Source: JBOZRQ01 sp050789255 (GTDB lineage: Bacteria > Bacillota > Sulfobacillia > Symbiobacteriales > Symbiobacteriaceae). From it: a DNA stretch of 64,000 bases. Positions 58,906-64,000 of the stretch are shown here, piece by piece. The translations under genes and the position numbers were made by a program. The stretch covers positions 186,001 through 250,000 of the forward strand of contig JBOZRQ010000046.1 of the NCBI GenBank assembly GCA_050789255.1, read 5' to 3'. How positions within the stretch are numbered: position 1 is the first letter of the stretch; each line of letters starts with the position of its first letter. A model generated the notes under the pieces. It was not told the origin of the DNA and searched no databases. It saw only the letters and a program-made list of their open reading frames with translations.

Positions 58906-60216
58906 ATGCAACAGTTGCTCTGGAAGGCGCTGGGCATTTGCCCGGGCGACGTGGTGGCCTTTACGGGCGGGGGCGGAAAGACCTCCTCGGCGCGGCTGGT
59001 CGCTCGGGAGCTGCGGGAGGCAGGGCGCCCCTGCATCTTCACCACCACGACCAAGATCATGCCGGCGCCCGACATGGAGCTGGTGCTCTGGTCCGAGGGC
59101 GGGCTGGAGGCGGTGGCGGGAGCGCTGGCCCGCGGGCAGAACGTGTGCCTCGCTGAGCGGGTCGAAGCGGAGACCGGCAAGCTGATCGGGCTCGAGCCGG
59201 AGCGGGTCAGCAGCCTGCGGGAGTTGGGCGCCGGCGCCGTGCTGGTGGAGGCGGACGGGTCCGCCATGCGGCCGCTGAAGGCCCCGGCGGCCCACGAGCC
59301 GGTGATTCCGGCCTGTGCCGACCTGGTTGTCCCCGTGGCAGGCGCCAGTTGCCTGGGTCGGCCCCTGGATGCGCCGGCGGTCCATCGCCCCGCTGAAACG
59401 GCGGCGGTGGCCGGGGTGGAGGTGGGGAGCCCGATCACCGCAGGGGTGATCGCCGCGGCGCTGCTGGCATGCACGAAGGGGGCGCCCGCCGGAGCCCGGA
59501 TTGTCCCGGTGCTCTCCCAGGGCGATGTGGCCGCTCCGGGCCTCTTTGCTGAGGTGTCCGGGCTGCTACTGGGCCGGCACGGCGTGGGCCGGGCGCTGCT
59601 GGTCGCCGCCCGCACCGCTGAGCCGGTGAGGGCTGTGGCAGGCGAGGTCTCGGCGATCGTGCTGGCGGGCGGTGAGTCCCGGCGTTTCGGCGGGGGCAGC
59701 AAGCTCCTGCACCCCTGGCGGGGATCCACCCTGCTGGAGGCTTCCCTTCAGGCGCCCCTGCGGGCGGTCCTGCGGGAGGTGCTGGTAGTGACCGGGGCCT
59801 ACCACGAGGCCCTCGCTCCGCTCCTGGAGCGCTACCCGGTCCGGGTGGTCCGCAACGAGCGCTGGGCCGAGGGCATGGCCACGTCGCTGAAGGCGGGGCT
59901 CGGCGCCCTTGGACCCGACCTGCCCGAGGCGGCGCTGATCTGCCTGGGGGACCAGCCCGAGCTGCCGGCCCGCGTCCCGGATGCCTTGGTGGAGGCGTAC
60001 CGGGAGTCGCATGGCCTGGTCGTGGCGCCCTCCTGCGGGGGCGCCCGCCGCAACCCGGTGCTGCTCGACCTTCGGCTGCTGCCCGAGCTGATGACCCTCG
60101 AAGGCGACGAGGGCGCCCGCCGGGTGGTCGGACGACACACCGAGCGGACGCACCTCGTGGAGTTCCATGAGGAATCCTGGTTCCGGGACATTGACACCCG
60201 GGATCAGGGCACGTAG
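58906..60216 (+). CDS. YqeC-MocA fusion: selenium-dependent hydroxylase accessory protein plus molybdopterin cytidylyltransferase-like domain
   Basis: 436 residues from ATG 58906, with AGGGAGG upstream. Residues 1-235 match YqeC: VVAFTGGGGKTSSARLVARE (P-loop), IFTTTTKIM, VLVEADGSAMRPLKAPAAHE, PITAGVIAAALL, a GTP/ATPase linked to selenium-dependent molybdenum hydroxylases. Residues 245-430 match MobA-like nucleotidyltransferases of the MocA type: SAIVLAGGESRRFGGGSKLL, RNERWAEGMATSLKAGL, LGDQPELPARV, PSCGGARRNPVLL. Usually these are separate neighbouring genes; here they are one protein. The 3' end overlaps the convergent GGDEF gene by 13 bp. No molybdenum hydroxylase gene is in this window. 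Confidence 0.9.
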   Translation: MQQLLWKALGICPGDVVAFTGGGGKTSSARLVARELREAGRPCIFTTTTKIMPAPDMELVLWSEGGLEAVAGALARGQNVCLAERVEAETGKLIGLEPERVSSLRELGAGAVLVEADGSAMRPLKAPAAHEPVIPACADLVVPVAGASCLGRPLDAPAVHRPAETAAVAGVEVGSPITAGVIAAALLACTKGAPAGARIVPVLSQGDVAAPGLFAEVSGLLLGRHGVGRALLVAARTAEPVRAVAGEVSAIVLAGGESRRFGGGSKLLHPWRGSTLLEASLQAPLRAVLREVLVVTGAYHEALAPLLERYPVRVVRNERWAEGMATSLKAGLGALGPDLPEAALICLGDQPELPARVPDALVEAYRESHGLVVAPSCGGARRNPVLLDLRLLPELMTLEGDEGARRVVGRHTERTHLVEFHEESWFRDIDTRDQGT

Positions 60217-61382
60217 AGCGCTACCCGGTTGCGCCACTGCTTGGCCCGGTATAGCGCCTCGTCGGCACCCTGGATCACGTCGCGCCAGTCGCCGTCGGTG
60301 TCCGGCCAGGCGGCCACCCCCACCGAAACGGTGACGGGGGAGCGCTTGTCCGCCCCACCGAAAGCGTCGGCCACGGCCAGGCGCAGCCGCTCGGCCACCA
60401 CCACCCCGGTCTCGGCGTCGGTGTCGGGCAGAAGGGCGATGAACTCCTCGCCGCCCCAGCGGCAGAGCAGGTCGTAGGGGCGCAGGTGCCGGTTCAGCAC
60501 CCGGGCCACCCCCCGCAGGACATGGTCTCCGGCCACGTGTCCCTCCGTGTCGTTGTACCGCTTGAAGTGGTCCAGGTCCATCACCAGAATGGTGAGATAG
60601 CCGCCCCGCCTGCGGGCGCGGTCCCACTCCAGCGGCGCCCGGGTCATGAAGTACCGCCGGTTGTGGAGCCGGGTCAGCGGGTCGGTAAAGGTCTCCGCGA
60701 TGATCCCGAAGTGGGTGGCTGCCAGCAGCATCACCGAAGCGACCGCTCCCGCCGTCCAGTTGATCAGGCTGAGCCACAGCACCGAGCCGTCCCACACCAG
60801 CAGATTGGCCAGGTACGCCACCTTGCCCAAGGCCATCACCATAAGGGCGGGAGCGACCCGGATGTCCGTGCGCAGGACGAAGGAGAGGTACGTGCCCAGT
60901 CCCAGCAGCAGGAGCTCCCAGCCCGTCAGCACCCGCTCCCCCCAATAGTGCCCGAACGACGAGGTGGGATCGGGCCGGGCAACGTAATACCAGACCACCT
61001 GCACGACCACGGCGATGACCACGTTGATCTCGAAGAGCCAGGTGGTGACCCGCCGTACCTCGCGGGACCGCGTGCGGTCGTGCACTGCCATGGCCTGCGT
61101 CAGCAGGACCAGAAAGCACCCTTCGAGAAAGTGCAACACAATGGGAACACTGAGCCTGGCCAAGGCGCCCATGCTGCCTCGGGAGAAGGACGGGAGTGCG
61201 GCGCCCGCCACGTGCAGCAGCACGTCGAGGGCGAAGGCTCCCCCCAGGATCTTGTACGCTGGCCGCCGGGTGCGCGTCCACTCGCTGTAGCTCATCAGGG
61301 CGACAAGCAGCGCCGTGACGGCCTGTAGGGTGGCACCGAGGATGGCCAGGAGCTGATCCACGGTAAAGAGGCCGGGATCCAT
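60204..61382 (-). CDS. membrane diguanylate cyclase
   Basis: 392 residues from ATG 61382, with AAAGGAG eleven bases upstream. The N-terminal 220 residues contain about six membrane segments (LLAILGATLQAVTALLVALM, LARLSVPIVLHFLEGCFLVL, LFEINVVIAVVVQVVWYYVA, WELLLLGLGTYLSFVL) resembling the 5TM/7TM sensory type. The C-terminal GGDEF domain has DPLTRLHNRRYF, VMDLDHFKRYNDTEGHVAGD and CRWGGEEFIALL, with the inhibitory site RPYD five residues before GGEEF, so the enzyme should be active and feedback controlled. No phosphodiesterase domain. A second source of c-di-GMP in the window besides the gene at 23243. Confidence 0.92.
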   Translation of the reverse strand: MDPGLFTVDQLLAILGATLQAVTALLVALMSYSEWTRTRRPAYKILGGAFALDVLLHVAGAALPSFSRGSMGALARLSVPIVLHFLEGCFLVLLTQAMAVHDRTRSREVRRVTTWLFEINVVIAVVVQVVWYYVARPDPTSSFGHYWGERVLTGWELLLLGLGTYLSFVLRTDIRVAPALMVMALGKVAYLANLLVWDGSVLWLSLINWTAGAVASVMLLAATHFGIIAETFTDPLTRLHNRRYFMTRAPLEWDRARRRGGYLTILVMDLDHFKRYNDTEGHVAGDHVLRGVARVLNRHLRPYDLLCRWGGEEFIALLPDTDAETGVVVAERLRLAVADAFGGADKRSPVTVSVGVAAWPDTDGDWRDVIQGADEALYRAKQWRNRVALYVP

Positions 61383-61459
61383 TTGGCGGGCAACTCCTTT
61401 ACGTGGGCAGTATTCCCGTAAGTGTATTATACACGTTGGAATCATCTTGGAGGCTAACG

Positions 61460-62038
61460 ATGGCACAGCAAATGCGGATTGTTCTTGGGATCAGTGGAGC
61501 TTCGGGGGCGATTTACGGGGTGCGGACCCTTCAGGTGCTGAGCCGCCTCGGTGTTGAGACGCATCTGGTCTTAAGCGGCACGGCCGGGCAGACCATTGAA
61601 TATGAGACGCCCTACCGCCTGGACGAGGTGGTCGCCCTGGCCAGCAAGGTCTACCCGGTCCACGACGTCGGCGCGGCGATCTCCAGCGGGTCGTTCCGCA
61701 CCGATGGCATGATTGTGGCGCCCTGCTCGATCAAAACGCTCTCCGGCATTGCCAACAGCTACAACGACAACCTGCTGACCCGCGCTGCGGACGTAAGCCT
61801 AAAAGAAAGGCGCAAGCTGGTCCTGGTGGTGCGGGAAACCCCGCTGCACCTGGGCCATCTGCGCCTCATGACCGCCGTTACAGAGATGGGAGCCGTCGTC
61901 CTTCCACCCATGCCCTCGTTCTATCACAAACCCCAAACCATTGACGACATCGTCGGTCAAACCGTGGGCAAAATCCTTGATCAGTTCGGCCTGGACGCCT
62001 CGCTCTTCAAGCGCTGGACCGGCCTGGAGGAGTCGTAG
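61460..62038 (+). CDS. ubiX: UbiX-type flavin prenyltransferase
   Basis: 192 residues from ATG 61460, with TTGGAGG upstream. It makes prenylated FMN, the cofactor of UbiD-type decarboxylases. Motifs: RIVLGISGASGAIYGVRTLQ (FMN site), IVAPCSIKTLSGIANSYNDN, LLTRAADVSLKERRKLVLVV, RETPLHLGHLRLMTAVTEMG and MPSFYHKPQTIDDIVGQTVG, essentially the whole UbiX/Pad1 signature. No ubiD is in this window, so it either serves a distant decarboxylase or menaquinone biosynthesis. Its 3' end overlaps the small convergent gene at 61981 by 58 bp. Confidence 0.95.
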   Translation: MAQQMRIVLGISGASGAIYGVRTLQVLSRLGVETHLVLSGTAGQTIEYETPYRLDEVVALASKVYPVHDVGAAISSGSFRTDGMIVAPCSIKTLSGIANSYNDNLLTRAADVSLKERRKLVLVVRETPLHLGHLRLMTAVTEMGAVVLPPMPSFYHKPQTIDDIVGQTVGKILDQFGLDASLFKRWTGLEES

Positions 62039-62220
62039 CCCACGATCCGGCCCGATGGGACCACATCGTAGACCAGCCCCTCGTACAGGACCGTCAGGTT
62101 GCCAAGGCTCAGGGCGCGAACCCCCGGGAAGTAGTCGAGGTCGCCCGCATCGAAGGGCGGGTCTACGCGGATCGCTACGGTCCGCCCGGTGAGGAGCTTC
62201 AAACGCAGTTCCGTGTACAC
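61981..62220 (-). CDS. small hypothetical protein convergent with ubiX
   Basis: 79 residues from GTG 62220, with GAAGGTGG four bases upstream. The sequence MYTELRLKLLTGRTVAIRVD, then LDYFPGVRALSLGNLTVLYE, then VYDVVPSGRIVGYDS, reads as a small beta-barrel-like domain, not random. The overlap with ubiX (58 bp) is longer than usual for convergent pairs, which lowers confidence somewhat. No family recognised. Confidence 0.6.
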   Translation of the reverse strand: MYTELRLKLLTGRTVAIRVDPPFDAGDLDYFPGVRALSLGNLTVLYEGLVYDVVPSGRIVGYDSSRPVQRLKSEASRPN

Positions 62221-62342
62221 TCTTCCACCTTCCCCCGTGGATAGTTTGCCGGCGGCTGAAATGAGCCGGCTTGCCGTTTTGTGGCAGGAAATGGAAATTT
62301 CTCTGTCGAAACGGTCCCAGCGATGGGGGGAGGGACGGCGCC

Positions 62343-63092
62343 ATGCTCCGTAGCGAGATCACCCCCGACCTGCTCGAACTTTTGGACACAGGCAGTCCGG
62401 GGGACATTGATTTCTATTGCCAGTATGCCCGGCAACGCGGCGGGCCTGTGCTGGTGCTGCTGTGCGGCATTGGCAGATTTGCCATTTCCATGGCCAAGCA
62501 GGGCATTCCAGTAATAGGGATCGATAGCGACCAGGCCATGATCGACCAGGCGAAACGGAAAGCGGCGGAAGCAAACGCGGGCAGGGTTATGTTTGTGCGC
62601 ATGGACCCCACCAACTTTGTCAGCGACAGTAAGCACCCGCTAGTAATAATTCCCGGCGGTGCGCTCGCCCGGCTCCTGACACTGGAAGAGCAGCGCCAGG
62701 CGCTGGAGTCGGTCTACCGGTCGCTGGCCCTTGGCGGGCGCCTGGTTTTGGATCTGCCGGTGTGGAACCCCGGACAGCTCCCGTCGGACCAGCCGGTGAT
62801 TCGCAGGCTGGGACCCGCGGGCGCAACCGCAGCCGTGATCCAGCGCTTCCGGAAGTTCGATGCCGTTCGGCAGCTTGTCCATGATATGATCTCCTGCGAG
62901 TGGCTCGATGACTCGGGCAAGCTGGAAACCAAGCAGTACGGCCAGCTCAACGAGCGCTTCAGCACCCCGGCTGAAGTCCAACTGCTGTTGGCGGTCAGCG
63001 GGTTCAACCCCACGTTTTACGGCAGCTTTGACAGGCATCCCTTCGTGCCCGGAGCGGCGCGCATGGTCATTGAGGCCGAAAAGGTCACCTGA
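62343..63092 (+). CDS. class I SAM-dependent methyltransferase
   Basis: 249 residues from ATG 62343, with GGGGGAGGG upstream. Motif I VLVLLCGIGRFAISMAKQGI and the acidic residue after it (VIGIDSDQAM), then VMFVRMDPTNF, LVIIPGGALARLLTLEEQRQ, LESVYRSLALGGRLVLDLPV, and the C-terminal FSTPAEVQLLLAVSGFNPTF and YGSFDRHPF. This is the methyltransferase type-11/25 fold acting on small molecules; motif I has Cys-Gly-Ile-Gly instead of the usual Gly-x-Gly-x-Gly start. Substrate unknown. A textbook terminator follows. Confidence 0.88.
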   Translation: MLRSEITPDLLELLDTGSPGDIDFYCQYARQRGGPVLVLLCGIGRFAISMAKQGIPVIGIDSDQAMIDQAKRKAAEANAGRVMFVRMDPTNFVSDSKHPLVIIPGGALARLLTLEEQRQALESVYRSLALGGRLVLDLPVWNPGQLPSDQPVIRRLGPAGATAAVIQRFRKFDAVRQLVHDMISCEWLDDSGKLETKQYGQLNERFSTPAEVQLLLAVSGFNPTFYGSFDRHPFVPGAARMVIEAEKVT

Positions 63093-63110
63093 TCATAGGC
63101 GGTTCTGATC

Positions 63111-63139
63111 AATACGGTACCTTCGGGTACCGTATTTTT
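63111..63139 (+). terminator. Rho-independent terminator
   Basis: AATACGGTACC-TTCG-GGTACCGTATT followed by TTTG: a perfect 11-bp stem with the stable TTCG tetraloop and a T-run. Confidence 0.95.
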
Positions 63140-63217
63140 GTGCTATATGCAGGAATTGGCTACGACTCAGCGAAATCGTCCGGTACATGTTTCGGATCGC
63201 TTGCGGGAGGGGACTCT

Positions 63218-63469
63218 ATGGCAAAGCGCCCGAAGTGGGAGCCTGTAGCAGGGCCCCTACCTCCAGGCGTACAATGCAGGCACGAAACCGTCCTGGCTGG
63301 GTGGCGCATCATCAGCGAACTGGTCCTCACTGGCACAGGTGCGGCAGAGGTGCGAATCAACGGCCACGCCAAGGTTCAGGGGATCGTCGGCAGCATGGCC
63401 GCAGCACGGCGCATTTACCGTTCCGTGCAGAACGCAGTACGCCCGCGACAGTCTGTTTTGCCGCTCTAG
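63218..63469 (+). CDS. small hypothetical protein
   Basis: 83 residues from ATG 63218, with GGGAGGGG upstream. MAKRPKWEPVAGPLPPGVQC, then RHETVLAGWRIISELVLTGT and VRINGHAKVQGIVGSMAAAR, then a basic tail. The middle looks like a small alpha/beta domain, with VRINGHAKVQGIVG resembling strand-turn-strand. No known family. It lies alone, just before the last response regulator. Confidence 0.6.
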   Translation: MAKRPKWEPVAGPLPPGVQCRHETVLAGWRIISELVLTGTGAAEVRINGHAKVQGIVGSMAAARRIYRSVQNAVRPRQSVLPL

Positions 63470-63566
63470 CGCTAAGGTCTAGTATTGGTAGGGCTCGCAG
63501 CCGATTGTTGGTAGACCGTTCAACATGATAAAGTAAGCACGAAGAGGGAAGGAGGGCGCCTCCGCC

Positions 63567-64000
63567 ATGAGAGTTATGATTGTTGACGATCACCTGATGC
63601 TTCGCAAGGGTGTATTGAGCATTTTGACCGCCAGCGACCTGCAGGTCGTCGGTGAGGCAAACAACGGCCAGGAAGCCCTGGAATTGGTTCCGAAGCTAAA
63701 GCCTGACCTTGTGCTCATGGACATCAACATGCCTGTTCTTGATGGCGTGGAAGCGACCCGAAAGCTCAAGGCCCTGTACTCGGACCTGAAGGTCGTCATT
63801 TTGACGGTCTCCGAGATCGACAAGGACCTGTTCGAGGCGATCAAGGCGGGGGCCGACGGCTACCTGCTCAAGAGCCTCGGGCCTGAAGAGCTTGTGGCTT
63901 CCCTCAAGTCTGCCGTGGCGGGAGAGGCTCCGATCTCCTCCGTGATGGCAGCCAAGATGCTCAAGGAGTTCCGTATGCCCCGGACCGGCGGTGCCGGCAA
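63567..64000 (+). CDS. NarL-type response regulator (3' end outside the window)
   Basis: The first 144 codons from ATG 63567, with GGAAGGAGGG upstream. The receiver domain is complete: VMIVDDHLMLRKGVLSILTA, LVLMDINMPVLDGVEATRKL (Asp phosphorylated), VVILTVSEIDKDLFEAIKAG, YLLKSLGPEELVASLKSAV. A LuxR-type HTH is expected beyond the edge but not seen. The plan resembles the regulator at 58134, with which it shares the REC subfamily. No kinase is adjacent on this side. Confidence 0.9.
   Translation, partial: MRVMIVDDHLMLRKGVLSILTASDLQVVGEANNGQEALELVPKLKPDLVLMDINMPVLDGVEATRKLKALYSDLKVVILTVSEIDKDLFEAIKAGADGYLLKSLGPEELVASLKSAVAGEAPISSVMAAKMLKEFRMPRTGGAG

Overview
This 64 kb window looks like the chromosome of a high-GC, endospore-forming Firmicute, most like Symbiobacterium or its relatives. 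The signs are a gamma-type small acid-soluble spore protein gene (11657-11944), a small Cys/Pro-rich coat-like protein (56258-56473), a BrxC/YtxJ-type bacilliredoxin, strong GGAGG ribosome binding sites with many TTG and GTG starts, and compact tail-to-tail genes separated by GC-rich hairpin terminators. The genus is an inference from gene content and base composition.

Layout. 1-2075: a thioesterase fragment, a membrane protein, a minimal zincin and a DUF3231-like protein. 2142-9785: an integrative mobilizable element of about 7.6 kb. It carries a serine integrase, a MobA/MobL relaxase, a TraD-like helper, an RSF1010-like oriT and cargo: a translationally coupled DUF262 plus RelA/SpoT-like pair and two divergent orphans. 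The element splits an NlpC/P60 cell-wall hydrolase gene whose halves (2076-2146 and 9786-10763) rejoin in frame on excision. 10750-18020: lipoprotein, SASP, acetyl-CoA synthetase, 3D-domain protein, MFS exporter, and a GntR-TauE/SafE-DUF1634 operon. 18027-29084: a lipoprotein; a bacilliredoxin with an in-frame TGA exactly at its catalytic cysteine (candidate selenoprotein); and a minus-strand operon of sensor kinase, CheY-like regulator, Hpt-REC-REC-GGDEF protein and Lhr helicase, preceded by three overlapping tiny genes.

29223-37081: two cassettes, each a TPR protein followed by a tiny secreted-peptide gene (Rap/Phr-like logic), flanking an Xre-type regulator and a tandem pair of S9 peptidases. 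37247-41854: a VIT-vWA protein, an ECF sigma/anti-sigma pair and a His-rich mini membrane protein. 41937-50397: IspH, a SirB1-like protein, a kinase-fold phosphotransferase, an SDR, a subtilase, a strongly structured intergenic element (47844-47963), two hydrolases, and two small proteins. 50414-56523: M16 peptidase, a large imperfect palindrome, an amidohydrolase-like lipoprotein, a second subtilase and the coat-like protein. 56676-64000: OsmC, a NarL-type two-component system, a YqeC-MocA fusion (selenium/molybdenum hydroxylase maturation), a diguanylate cyclase, UbiX, a methyltransferase, and the start of another NarL-type regulator.

The genes form several regulatory systems: phosphorelay to c-di-GMP, peptide signalling, ECF sigma control, and a mobile element whose excision may restore a cell-wall gene. 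The strongest candidates for new biology are the split gene with its element, the DUF262-RelA/SpoT cargo, the TGA-containing bacilliredoxin, the two TPR-peptide cassettes and the structured intergenic element. Starts were chosen by ribosome binding sites. I saw no tRNA, rRNA or CRISPR array.
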